Origin: Deltaproteobacteria bacterium | GTDB lineage: Bacteria; Myxococcota; UBA796; SXON01 | Assembly (NCBI GenBank): GCA_947483545.1 | Contig: CANKNP010000077.1 | Location: forward strand, 1 to 16,728 | Direction of reading: 5' to 3' | DNA: 16,728 nucleotides | In this document: positions 1 through 7,781 of the stretch, piece after piece | Layout: each line of letters starts with the position of its first letter | Numbering within the stretch: the first letter of the stretch is position 1 | Program-made: the position numbers and the translations under genes | Notes under the pieces: generated by a model | What the model saw: the letters and a program-made list of their open reading frames with translations, nothing else | Database searches by the model: none | Told to the model about the DNA's origin: nothing

Positions 1-345
1 AAGGCGGCCGGCGGACCGCAGGCGTTCCACCGCTTCTTCGCCGATCAGGGCCGCGCGGGCTTTCTGCGCGTTGCGGCGGACGCCGCGTTCGCCCTCGGCG
101 ACACCGACACCGGCGGCCGCATCCGCCTGAACGCGATCGACCGCGCCGTGGGCAAGGCCTACGATCCGCTCTTCGCCCTCTCCGTCGCCGCCTGGGACGC
201 TGGAAACCGCAACTCGGTGCGCGCCACCGAGATGGTTCATCCCCTTGTCGGCCAGATCCCCGGTCTCGATGTCGCCCGCCTCCCCCTCGACGCACTCCAC
301 GTTCGGCTTAGTCGGAGCGCCGCCCCCGGCGTTCCGATGCACTGA
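1..345 (+). CDS. C-terminal fragment of an unidentified protein
   Basis: The frame is open from base 1 and ends with TGA at 343-345, giving 114 residues of a protein whose start lies outside the window. The fragment is mostly predicted helix, rich in Ala, Arg and Asp, and ends in a proline-containing tail (APGVPMH). I see no domain motif, signal peptide or membrane segment and do not recognise the family. An internal GTG at 148 is in frame, but coding-like composition upstream argues that it is not the start. The stop lies 25 nt before the binding-protein gene at 371, on the same strand, so the two could be co-transcribed. No function can be assigned. Confidence 0.6.
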   Translation, partial: KAAGGPQAFHRFFADQGRAGFLRVAADAAFALGDTDTGGRIRLNAIDRAVGKAYDPLFALSVAAWDAGNRNSVRATEMVHPLVGQIPGLDVARLPLDALHVRLSRSAAPGVPMH

Positions 346-370
346 CGCCTTCTCTGAACGAGGTCGCTTG

Positions 371-1966
371 ATGCCTTTCTCGAATCCCTCGAACCGCACC
401 GCCTCCCCGGCTCAGCTCGTGCTCCTCGGCACCGGCCTCGTTGCGGCCCTCGCCACCACGGGCGCGACGCTCAACTTCTACGAGGAGTCGCTGCCCAGCA
501 CGCTGAACCCCCTCTATGCGCAGTCGATGGTCGACTACCGCAGCCAGGAGCTGGTGTTCGACCGGATCTACTTCCACAGTCCCATCGACAACCAGCTCAT
601 CTCCCGGGTCGTGGAGAAGGGCGAGGTGGCCGACGGCGGCAAGTCCTTCCGGCTGACCCTCAAGGCGGGCTTGAAGTGGCACGATGGCAAGCCCGTCACC
701 GCCAAGGACGTCTGCTTTACCGTGAGCGCCATGCTCGATCCGGGCACCACCAGCCCGATCGCCGAGGGCTACCGCACCATCCTCGCGGGGTGCGATGCCG
801 AGAGCCAGTTGGTCGCCCTCGTCCGGTTCACCAAGGTCTTCCACAACCCGAAGGAGCGTTTGGGCTTCGCGCTCATGCCCAGCGATGCGCTCGGCGGCAA
901 GACCGCGATCTCCCCCGATCTCGACTTCTCGGTGCATCCCATCGGGTCCGGGCCCTACAAGGGCAGCCGGGGCAAGCGCGGCGTGAGCTTCGAGGCCTAC
1001 GCGAACGGCCACCATGCAGCGACGATCTCCAACACGTCGTTGAGCGAGGGCGGCGACCCGATCGTCCAGGTCACCACGCTGCGCAACAATGGCGTGCAAG
1101 GCATCATCGCGGTGCCGCCTCCCTTGCGGGCGGACGTGAGCGCGTCGGAGGATCTGCAGCTCAAGAGCTACGACCTCCGGTCCTGGTGGTTCGTCGCGGT
1201 GAACACCAAGAAGGGTGCGTTGGCCGACAAGCGTGTGCGCAAGGCCCTGGACCTCATCCTCGACCGCACCGATCTGCGCCAGCTCTCGATCGGCGTGAAG
1301 CCCGGGGAGCAGAACAGCCCCTGCGAGTTCATCTCAGGCCCGTTCGTTCAGTCGTCCCCGTTCTACAACCGGGCGATCCCGACCCACGAGAAGAGCGACA
1401 AGGCCGCTGCGGCCAAGCTGCTGACGGACGCTGGGCTCACGAACGTCGGCGGCCGCTGGCAGTTCAAGGGCACGCCGGTCACGCTCAACGTCGGCATGCT
1501 CGCGCCCCTGGACAACGAGGCGCCCGACCTGCTGCAGCAGATCTCGAACCAGATCGGCGCCGGTGGGTTTGACCGCCAGGAGCAGCGTGTGAGCGCGGAC
1601 GACTGGAACCGCCGTGTTCTCACCGGCAAAGCCACCGAGTTCGACCTCTTGATCGGCAAGTGGAGCTTCGGCGTGGTGGAGGAGGTCAACCCGATCTTTG
1701 AGACCCGGGCCGGGACGAAGGGCACCTTGAACGTGTTCAACTACTCGAACGCAGACGTGGACAACGCGATCGCCGAGTACAACGCGGCGCGCACCGACAC
1801 CGCGGCGAACGACGCCTACCACAAGCTCCACACGGTGCTCGCGGACGAGCTGCCCTACTTGTTCCTTTGGAAGCTGGACACCAAGTCCGCCTGGCGTACC
1901 GAGGTGCGCGGCAACACCATCGCGCCCTACTTCTACTGGACCGAGGTGGACTCCTGGAAGTTCTGA
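371..1966 (+). CDS. ABC importer periplasmic substrate-binding protein (family 5)
   Basis: A 531-residue solute-binding protein of the SBP_bac_5 (DppA/OppA/NikA) family, which captures peptides, opines, metals or similar ligands in the periplasm. The N-terminus has a signal-peptide-like stretch (about residues 14-33) without a lipobox cysteine, so it is probably soluble and exported. The mature start reads LPSTLNPLYAQS, followed by a typical domain with GLKWHDGKPVTAKDV, GSGPYKG and RSWWFVAVNTKKG, and a DKRVRKALDLILDRT segment of the kind found in the family. ATG at 371 has GAGG about 8 nt upstream. A farther in-frame ATG at 245 would put 42 low-quality residues before the signal peptide. Two permeases and two ATPases follow, forming a complete importer. 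The ligand cannot be read from sequence. Confidence 0.9.
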   Translation: MPFSNPSNRTASPAQLVLLGTGLVAALATTGATLNFYEESLPSTLNPLYAQSMVDYRSQELVFDRIYFHSPIDNQLISRVVEKGEVADGGKSFRLTLKAGLKWHDGKPVTAKDVCFTVSAMLDPGTTSPIAEGYRTILAGCDAESQLVALVRFTKVFHNPKERLGFALMPSDALGGKTAISPDLDFSVHPIGSGPYKGSRGKRGVSFEAYANGHHAATISNTSLSEGGDPIVQVTTLRNNGVQGIIAVPPPLRADVSASEDLQLKSYDLRSWWFVAVNTKKGALADKRVRKALDLILDRTDLRQLSIGVKPGEQNSPCEFISGPFVQSSPFYNRAIPTHEKSDKAAAAKLLTDAGLTNVGGRWQFKGTPVTLNVGMLAPLDNEAPDLLQQISNQIGAGGFDRQEQRVSADDWNRRVLTGKATEFDLLIGKWSFGVVEEVNPIFETRAGTKGTLNVFNYSNADVDNAIAEYNAARTDTAANDAYHKLHTVLADELPYLFLWKLDTKSAWRTEVRGNTIAPYFYWTEVDSWKF

Positions 1967-1994
1967 AGCTGAGCGCGCTTCCCGGAGCCGCGCC

Positions 1995-2948
1995 ATGACG
2001 TACTGGTGGATCCGTCCCCTCGTGCGGCTCGTCGCGGCGATCGGCCTGCCGGTGGCTGTGCCCGGCATCATCACGGCGCTGATTTGGGCGCTCCCGGGCG
2101 ATCCCGCCGAGATCATCTGCCCGCCTGCGATGTGTGGGGGTACGGCCGCGCTGGCGGCCCGCTGGAACCTGGACGGCGGACCCTGGCAGTTCTACACGGG
2201 GTGGCTGAGCTCGGCGGCGAGCGGCGAGTTTGGAAACTCCTGGCGCGTGCTCCAGGGCGAGTCGGTGCGCACGCTCCTCGACGAGGCGGTGCCCACCACC
2301 GCGATCCTACTGCTCGCGGGGCTCGTCCCGGTGGTGCTCTCGGCGATCGCGGGGGCGTCGGGGCGGGTCCCGAACCGGGTCGTGCCGCTCTTCGCCGTGT
2401 TCGGGCTCGTGCCGGCCGTGGTGCTCGCGCTCCTCGCCGCGGCGGGCGTGGAGCTTTCCTACGGGGCGGAGAGCTTTGACGCTGAGGGCACGCGGATGCG
2501 CATCCTGGCGGGTGCGCTCGTGCTCGGCCTGGCGGACGGCGCTTCGTCGGACACGCTCGGAGGTGTGGGGGCCCTGTTTTCGGCCGAGCGGCGGCAGCGG
2601 TACGTGCAGATCGCGCTGCTGCGAGGGGAGCGGCCGCTCTCGAACATGATGCCGAACCTCACCCCCGCGTTGATCGGGCAGATGCGGGCGCGGACGTTGC
2701 AGTTGGTCTCGGGCACCGTGGTGGTCGAGGTCGTTCTGCGCATCAACGGGGTCGGGGATCTGCTCTGGAACGGCACGCTGTTGCAGGACTTCGGCGTCGT
2801 GATCGCTGCGGCGACGACCTACGCGGTGTTCTCCGCCGTGCTGCTGGGCGTGCAGGCGATGGTGGAGATCGGGGTCGCGCTGTGGGTGCGGCGCGCGCCC
2901 AAGGCCCGGGATGTAGGGGTGACCGCAGCACTGGGAGGCGTGGGGTGA
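1995..2948 (+). CDS. ABC importer permease, DppB-like
   Basis: Integral membrane permease of 317 residues, of the BPD_transp_1 class that pairs with family-5 binding proteins. It shows an N-terminal membrane segment, the GDPAEI-type stretch after it (LPGDPAEIICPP, about 33-44) that is characteristic of DppB-like subunits, then several hydrophobic segments. A cytoplasmic coupling loop (EAA-like, around RYVQIALLRGERPLSNMMPNLTP) would contact the ATPases, followed by NGVGDLLWNGTLLQDFGVV near the C-terminus. The EAA loop is weakly conserved compared with textbook DppB. The gene begins 28 nt after the binding protein and overlaps the next permease by 4 nt. The start is ATG at 1995. Confidence 0.85.
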   Translation: MTYWWIRPLVRLVAAIGLPVAVPGIITALIWALPGDPAEIICPPAMCGGTAALAARWNLDGGPWQFYTGWLSSAASGEFGNSWRVLQGESVRTLLDEAVPTTAILLLAGLVPVVLSAIAGASGRVPNRVVPLFAVFGLVPAVVLALLAAAGVELSYGAESFDAEGTRMRILAGALVLGLADGASSDTLGGVGALFSAERRQRYVQIALLRGERPLSNMMPNLTPALIGQMRARTLQLVSGTVVVEVVLRINGVGDLLWNGTLLQDFGVVIAAATTYAVFSAVLLGVQAMVEIGVALWVRRAPKARDVGVTAALGGVG

Positions 2949-3784
2949 GTCGCTGGCTCCCGGCCCTGGTCGCGCTGGCCCTCTTCGGGGGCCTCGTCGC
3001 CATGGGCTGGTTCGCGCCGGAGCACCTCGCCAACCCGGACATGAGCGTGGGGCTCAAGGGGTGGCGGGAGGTGCCGCCCTTCGGCACGGACACCCGCGGT
3101 CGGCCCTTGTTGGAGTATGCGATGCAGGGGGCGCGTGTGGTCGTGCTTCCGGCGGTCGTGGCCGGCGCGTTCGTGGGCGCGATGAGCGTGCTGGGCGGCT
3201 TGCTGCGCTGCGTCGGAGACACCCGTGTGGACACGGCCATCGCTGCCTTCGGGGAGATCGTGGGCGCCCTGCCACGCATGGTCGTGATCCTGGTCGCGGC
3301 GATCCTCATCCCCTCGACAGATCGAAGCCTGTTGCCCCTGGCGCTCGCCTGGGCGGTGCTCTGCAGCCCTGGGGCGATGGACGAGGCGGCCGCGGTGGCC
3401 GAGCGGCTCGGGGGAGCCCGGTTCGTCGAGGCGCTGCGCGCGCACGGGTTCTCGTGGAACCGGATTTTCCTCTACCACATCGTCGCGCTCAACCTTCGGC
3501 CCGTCGTGGTCCGGCAGGCCTGCGAGACGATGACCCAGGTGACGTTCCTCGAGCTCGCTCTCTCCTACCTGTCGGTGCAGCAGAACCAGTCGAGCTTCAC
3601 CCACCCCGACGCGCTCCGCTCCTGGGCGGACCTCCTCAAGCTTGGCTACCCCTCGCTCGTCGTGCCGAACCTCCCGGGCAGCGACGCGTTGAACACCGGC
3701 CATGCGCTCGCCACGGGTCTCCTGCTCGTCGGTGTCGTCGTTCTCTTCGCCCGGCTCGGCACCTACGCCGCCAGGGCCCGGTGA
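2945..3784 (+). CDS. ABC importer permease, DppC-like
   Basis: Second permease, 279 residues. The start is the GTG in the GTGA overlap with the preceding stop. The frame is open upstream to 2882, but those codons lie inside the previous gene and give Arg-rich sequence, whereas from 2945 the protein opens directly with a membrane segment (SRWLPALVALALFGGLVAMG). The family mark FGTDTRGRPLLEYAMQGARV follows, equivalent to the GTDxxGRD region of DppC. A well-formed EAA loop reads EALRAHGFSWNRIFLYHIV. It would form the heterodimeric channel with the upstream permease. A large polar loop (NQSSFTHPDALRSWADLLK) precedes the last membrane segment. Confidence 0.87.
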   Translation: MSRWLPALVALALFGGLVAMGWFAPEHLANPDMSVGLKGWREVPPFGTDTRGRPLLEYAMQGARVVVLPAVVAGAFVGAMSVLGGLLRCVGDTRVDTAIAAFGEIVGALPRMVVILVAAILIPSTDRSLLPLALAWAVLCSPGAMDEAAAVAERLGGARFVEALRAHGFSWNRIFLYHIVALNLRPVVVRQACETMTQVTFLELALSYLSVQQNQSSFTHPDALRSWADLLKLGYPSLVVPNLPGSDALNTGHALATGLLLVGVVVLFARLGTYAARAR

Positions 3785-4530
3785 GCAGCGTGGCCGATCC
3801 CGTGTTGTTGGAGGTCTCGGGTTTGCGGATCGGCGGGCCCGGCCGCGTGCTGGTCGATGGGGTCAGCGTGGTCGTGCACGCGGGCCGGGTGACCGCGCTC
3901 TGCGGCCCCTCAGGCGCGGGCAAGTCGGTCACCGCGCGGGCCTGCATGGGCCTCGTGGACGTCGCCCCGGGCCTGCTCGCCGGCACCCTCCGTTACCCCG
4001 GAAAGTCCGACAGGGACTGGTTCTCCGGGTATCTGAACGCGGGTGGGCGCGGCATGGCGAAGCTCGCTCGCGAGACGGAGACCATGCGGGGCGGCTACCT
4101 GTCCTACTCGCCACAGGCAGCCTCGAGCGCGCTCAACCCTGGCCGGACCGTCGGCCGCCAGATGCAGATCGCCGTCGCCCGGCGCGTCACCCCCGTGGCC
4201 CCCGCGTTGGAGGGCACCATCATTGCGGAGCTCTTGCGGGAGGTCGGCCTCGCTCCGCATGTGATGTCCGCGTTGCCCGTGGAGCTCTCCGGGGGCATGT
4301 GTCAACGCGCAGCGCTGGCGATCGCCATGGCCTCCGACCCCCAGGTCCTGCTGGCGGACGAGCCCGAGACAGGGCTGGATCCCGTGCTTCGTCGCCAGGT
4401 CGTCGAGCTCCTCCTGACCGTCGGAAAGGCCCACGGCTGCGGCATCCTCCTCATCTCCCACCACGAGGACACGGTCTCCCGCATCGCGGATTCCGTGGTG
4501 CGGCTCGCTCCCCCGGCGGGGTCCACATGA
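3781..4530 (+). CDS. ABC importer ATPase, DppD-like, short form
   Basis: ATP-binding subunit of 249 residues. Visible motifs are Walker A GPSGAGKS (42-49), Q-loop YSPQAAS (Gln112), ABC signature LSGGM (169-173), Walker B VLLADEP (189-195) with the catalytic Glu, and the H-loop ISHH (227-228). Start is GTG at 3781 in a GTGA overlap with the permease. The protein stops soon after the H-loop (RLAPPAGST), so it lacks the roughly 70-residue OppD/DppD C-terminal extension usually present in this subfamily. It should pair with the downstream ATPase to drive the two permeases. Confidence 0.88.
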   Translation: MSSVADPVLLEVSGLRIGGPGRVLVDGVSVVVHAGRVTALCGPSGAGKSVTARACMGLVDVAPGLLAGTLRYPGKSDRDWFSGYLNAGGRGMAKLARETETMRGGYLSYSPQAASSALNPGRTVGRQMQIAVARRVTPVAPALEGTIIAELLREVGLAPHVMSALPVELSGGMCQRAALAIAMASDPQVLLADEPETGLDPVLRRQVVELLLTVGKAHGCGILLISHHEDTVSRIADSVVRLAPPAGST

Positions 4531-5315
4531 GCGCGCTCGTCTCCCTCCGCGGCGTGGGCAAAACCTTCCGGATCCCGGGGGCGTACCCCTGGAGCCCGTC
4601 TCGCGAGGTCGAAGCGGTCTGCGCGGTGGATCTCGAGGTCGCGGACGGCGAAGTTGTGGCGCTGGTCGGACAGTCTGGGTCCGGAAAAACCACGGTCTCG
4701 CGCATGGTCCTCGGCTTGGAGAAGCCCACCGCCGGGGAGATCTGGATTGAAGGCGTACGCTGGGACAATCTCGGGGAGGGCGAGCGTCAGCGGAAGCGCC
4801 TCGCCTACCAGTACGTCCCTCAGGATGCCCTGGCGGCGCTGGATCCCCAGCAGACGGTGATCGAGCACGTCGCGGAGACGCTGATCGTCCTGGCGCGGGT
4901 GCCGCGGGCAGATGCCCAGGAGAAAGCCGCGCAGATGCTCAAGCGCCTCGGCCTGTCGCATCGCCACCACGCGCTTCCCCGGGAGCTGTCCGGCGGGGAG
5001 CAGCGGCGGGTCACCCTGGCACGGGTGCTCGCGCTGGAGCCCCGGCTTGTCGTCGCCGATGAACCCACGTCTGGCCTCGATCCGGAGCGGCGTGCGTCGG
5101 TGTTGGAGGACCTGATCGGCAACCTCCCGGACCGGGCTGGGTGTATCCTTGTCACGCATGACCTCGACGCCGCCTTCCCCTACTGTCACCGCGTGGTGGT
5201 CATGTTGGAGGGCCGGGTGATCGAGACTTTCGACCCGCGAACGGATACGCCGACCCACCCCTACACGCGCTCGCTGCTGGACCCCTGGCACGAGCCCAAC
5301 CCCGGTGCTCCATGA
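4527..5315 (+). CDS. ABC importer ATPase, DppF-like
   Basis: Second ATP-binding subunit, 262 residues. It has Walker A GQSGSGKT (48-55), Q-loop YVPQDA (Gln99), signature LSGGEQ (154-159), Walker B VVADEPTSGLD (Glu179) and H-loop VTHD (His211). Unlike its partner it keeps the C-terminal oligo/dipeptide mark HPYTRSLL (244-251). The ATG at 4527 lies in an ATGA overlap with the upstream ATPase, and its own stop overlaps the next start in the same way, so translation is likely coupled along the operon. An insertion around residues 15-30 (IPGAYPWSPSREVEA) lengthens the first strand region. Assignment as the DppF-side subunit follows from gene order and the HPY motif. Confidence 0.88.
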   Translation: MSALVSLRGVGKTFRIPGAYPWSPSREVEAVCAVDLEVADGEVVALVGQSGSGKTTVSRMVLGLEKPTAGEIWIEGVRWDNLGEGERQRKRLAYQYVPQDALAALDPQQTVIEHVAETLIVLARVPRADAQEKAAQMLKRLGLSHRHHALPRELSGGEQRRVTLARVLALEPRLVVADEPTSGLDPERRASVLEDLIGNLPDRAGCILVTHDLDAAFPYCHRVVVMLEGRVIETFDPRTDTPTHPYTRSLLDPWHEPNPGAP

Positions 5316-6556
5316 CCCTACGCTCTGCCCCGGTCTTTCTGCTCCTGTGCGGGTCGCTCGCGCCACAGCTGCTCGTCGGAGAAGCGTGGGCGGGCGAGGT
5401 CGAGAAGGCCGAACACACCCGGGTATCCGAGGAGATGCGCAAGCTCGCTCAGCGCAACGCCTGGGCGGCGGTGGAGGCCCAGTTCCAGAAGCTGATGGCG
5501 CTCCAAGCGGCCGGCGAGATCCTGACCGTTGGGGAACTCTCGCTCGGCATCCAGGCTGCCCAAAACCTCGGGGACATCACCGCCGCCCGCTCCCGGCTCT
5601 CTCAGGCCGTGAGGATCGAGGCCAACGCCGACTTCCAGGCAGCGCTCGACGAGATCGACAAGGTCTACGGGCACGTGAAGCTCGACTTTGACCCGCGCTA
5701 CGGCGCCGACCGCACCATCGTCCCGAAGGAGCCGCCGTTTGCCCCCGATCAGCGTGCCGCCATCGCGATCGCGAACAACGTGGTGCTCGCCGAGAAGGAC
5801 TTCGACGGGCTCCTCCCCCAAGGGGACTACACCGTCGGTTCGCGCGCATTCACCGTCGCCGCGGGCAAGGACACCGGCACCCTCGAGATCAAGCCCGGCT
5901 CCGGCGAGACGAAGGCCTTTGAGTTCGCCTGGGTCGGACCCAGGGTCACCGCCGGCGTCGCCATCTTGAGCACCGGGGGCTTGAACGCGAATGGCACGAG
6001 CCTCGACGCAGGGCTTCAAGCTTCCAACTTTGGCGGGGCGGGCGCCCGACTTGGCGTCGGGGTCGATGCTGGGCTCACCGACAACATCGGCGTCCTCGCC
6101 GAGGTCGGCTACCACAACCTGTTCGGCAAGCCAAAGGTGGATGGCATCGCGATCGACAGCACGGCGACCTCAGAAGTCCAGGGGAATTCCATCCACATGG
6201 GCTACGGCTGGCTCGCCGCGAGCCTTCGCGTTGGCAATTTCTGGGCCGCCGCGGGGCCTATCTGGGGGATCGGCGGCGGCTCTGTCACAGGTGCGCAGGG
6301 CTACTGTGTCAGCAACCCGGACGATGCCTCGTGCGTCGAATCCGGCGGCCTCGGGGAAGATACTGCGGCCTACCAGCGTTTGAGTGGCAGAATCATGGCC
6401 GGTGGCGGCGCCGCGAGCGTCTCCTACGCCCTGATTGACCTCGGTCCGTTCAGCGCCGCGGCCACCCTTGAGGGTGGCGCCCAAACCGATTCGTACCGGC
6501 TGTACCCCTGGGGTCAGCTTGGCGTCACGCTCGCTCCAAGAACCAAGTCTGATTGA
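5312..6556 (+). CDS. Predicted outer-membrane beta-barrel protein with helical N-terminal domain
   Basis: A 414-residue exported protein of no family I can name. A cleavable signal peptide is clear (VFLLLCGSLAPQLLV, cleavage near AWA-GE, about residue 27). Residues 30-120 are helical and resemble a TPR-like module (AAVEAQFQKLMALQAAGE; AARSRLSQAVRIEANADF). Residues 120-205 look like a small beta domain (GDYTVGSRAFTVAAG). From about 211 to 407 there are alternating amphipathic strands and Gly-rich turns (GVGVDAGLTDNIGVLAEVGY; GNFWAAAGPIWGIGGGSV), with two Cys in one loop, typical of a small outer-membrane barrel. The last strand is WGQLGVTLAP, not a classic C-terminal Phe. The start overlaps the ATPase stop (ATGA), so this protein is made together with the importer and may help its substrate cross the outer membrane. 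That role is inference. Confidence 0.72.
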   Translation: MTLRSAPVFLLLCGSLAPQLLVGEAWAGEVEKAEHTRVSEEMRKLAQRNAWAAVEAQFQKLMALQAAGEILTVGELSLGIQAAQNLGDITAARSRLSQAVRIEANADFQAALDEIDKVYGHVKLDFDPRYGADRTIVPKEPPFAPDQRAAIAIANNVVLAEKDFDGLLPQGDYTVGSRAFTVAAGKDTGTLEIKPGSGETKAFEFAWVGPRVTAGVAILSTGGLNANGTSLDAGLQASNFGGAGARLGVGVDAGLTDNIGVLAEVGYHNLFGKPKVDGIAIDSTATSEVQGNSIHMGYGWLAASLRVGNFWAAAGPIWGIGGGSVTGAQGYCVSNPDDASCVESGGLGEDTAAYQRLSGRIMAGGGAASVSYALIDLGPFSAAATLEGGAQTDSYRLYPWGQLGVTLAPRTKSD

Positions 6557-6568
6557 TCCGGAGGTAGG

Positions 6569-7618
6569 ATGTTCCTCGCAACGTTGCTGACTGCGCTCAC
6601 CACCACCGCCCATGCGGTGGAGGTCACCTGGGTGGGCGGCGGTCACGCTTCGAACCCCGAATGGTCCGCCGACGGCAGTTGGCTCGCCTTCGAGGTGAAC
6701 AACAACTCGGACAAGGTCGATTTGTACCTGGTCCGCGTGACCAACGGGAACCCGGCCGCGGCGACCAAGGTCGTGATTCCCGGCAGCTCGTCGAGCTTCT
6801 CGGCGACGGGGAGCTACGCGGCCAACCCGAACTGGCACCCCAAGGGCCCGGTGCTCTTCGAGGCGGCGAACCCCGGTGGGTTGACCCGGCTCTACTTCCT
6901 GTCTCCGCTGGGCGGCTCGGCGGCCGAGTACATCAACATCCAGACGGCGCCTGGCAACCTCGCGTGGCCGACCGTCTCCCCGGATGGCCTGAGCCTCGCC
7001 TACACGTCCAGCGCGACGGGCGCAGGCGACATCTACGTGTTCTCCTCTGCGTCGAGCAAGGCCACGCTGACGATGGCCTCAGGCCTGCCCGAGAGCGCCC
7101 CGCGCTACTCCCCCGACAGCAAGACGCTGGTGTTCTCCCGGAAGAGCCAGGGCACCGAGGACTTGTTCACCTGGACCACGGGCGCCGCCACCCAGACCCC
7201 GCTCAAGAGCGCCGCCGGAGACCAGAGTCGTCCGCGGATGTCCGCAGACAAGGTCGTCTATTTTTCCAACGAGCGGGGCGACGACCACTGGGACATCGGA
7301 GTGATGCCCGCCACGCCGGGGGCTGCCGCCACAATGGTCGCGAAAGACATCCGCCTGCCACTCCGCAGCCAGCCCCAGCTTACGCCCGATGGCAGCTCGG
7401 TCGTCTGGACCTCGATGGCGTCGAGCACCGACGCGATCGTCTACGTCACCAAGCTCGATGGCAGCGGCACCAAGCAGATCAACACCGGGCTGACCGCGGT
7501 GGGGGACGCCTCTGTCAGCACGTCGGGCGGCCGGATGTTCCTCGCCTTCACAGCGTTGCCCACCAGCGGATCGGACTGGCGGCAGCTCCATGTTGTGGAC
7601 GTGACAGGGCAGATCTGA
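6569..7618 (+). CDS. Secreted TolB-like beta-propeller protein (PD40 repeats)
   Basis: A 349-residue protein with a short signal peptide (MFLATLLTALTTTAHA, cleavage near residue 16). It then has about six blades with the PD40/TolB-type core: NPEWSADGSWLAFEV, NPNWHPKGPVLFEA, WPTVSPDGLSLAYTS, APRYSPDSKTLVFSR, SRPRMSADKVVYFSN and SQPQLTPDGSSVVWTS. It is TolB-like only in the propeller; I do not see the TolB N-terminal domain. Start ATG at 6569 is preceded by a good ribosome site (GGAGG, 6560-6564). It sits 12 nt after the barrel protein and probably belongs to the same operon. Likely periplasmic; the binding partner is unknown. Confidence 0.78.
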   Translation: MFLATLLTALTTTAHAVEVTWVGGGHASNPEWSADGSWLAFEVNNNSDKVDLYLVRVTNGNPAAATKVVIPGSSSSFSATGSYAANPNWHPKGPVLFEAANPGGLTRLYFLSPLGGSAAEYINIQTAPGNLAWPTVSPDGLSLAYTSSATGAGDIYVFSSASSKATLTMASGLPESAPRYSPDSKTLVFSRKSQGTEDLFTWTTGAATQTPLKSAAGDQSRPRMSADKVVYFSNERGDDHWDIGVMPATPGAAATMVAKDIRLPLRSQPQLTPDGSSVVWTSMASSTDAIVYVTKLDGSGTKQINTGLTAVGDASVSTSGGRMFLAFTALPTSGSDWRQLHVVDVTGQI

Positions 7619-7622
7619 ACGG

Positions 7623-7745
7623 ATGCATCAAGGATCCTGCCTCTGCGGCGCAGTGCGTTTCGAGGTCCGCGGCGACCTCCACCCGCCCGACGCCTGCCAC
7701 TGCTCGCAATGCCGCAAACAATCCGGTCATTTCTGGGTCTCGGAA
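7623..7745 (+). pseudogene. Truncated GFA/CENP-V-like zinc protein gene
   Basis: The first 40 codons encode a clear glutathione-dependent formaldehyde-activating (GFA) family N-terminus: GSCLCGAVRFEVRG, then CHCSQCRKQSGHFWVS. The first zinc-binding cysteines are present (Cys6, Cys8, Cys25, Cys27, Cys30). Family proteins usually continue to about 120-150 residues with a second Cys cluster. Here the similarity stops near 7742, and the frame then runs on antisense to the SPFH gene with Arg-rich sequence, so the rest of the gene is missing. It starts 4 nt after the propeller stop without an obvious ribosome site. Probably a deletion remnant; an assembly join cannot be excluded. Confidence 0.7.
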
Positions 7746-7781
7746 TTCCGCAACATGAGGTGTACCCCCCGCGGGTCTGAC

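Noticed and set aside
245..370. Upstream ATG extension of the binding protein
   Set aside because: It overlaps the preceding gene and would place 42 unrelated residues before the signal peptide; ATG 371 has a ribosome site.
7743..7748. GAATTC at the GFA breakpoint as a sign of a cloning join
   Set aside because: GAATTC occurs several times elsewhere in the window (for example near 6184, 11121, 13750 and 16023), so its presence is not diagnostic.
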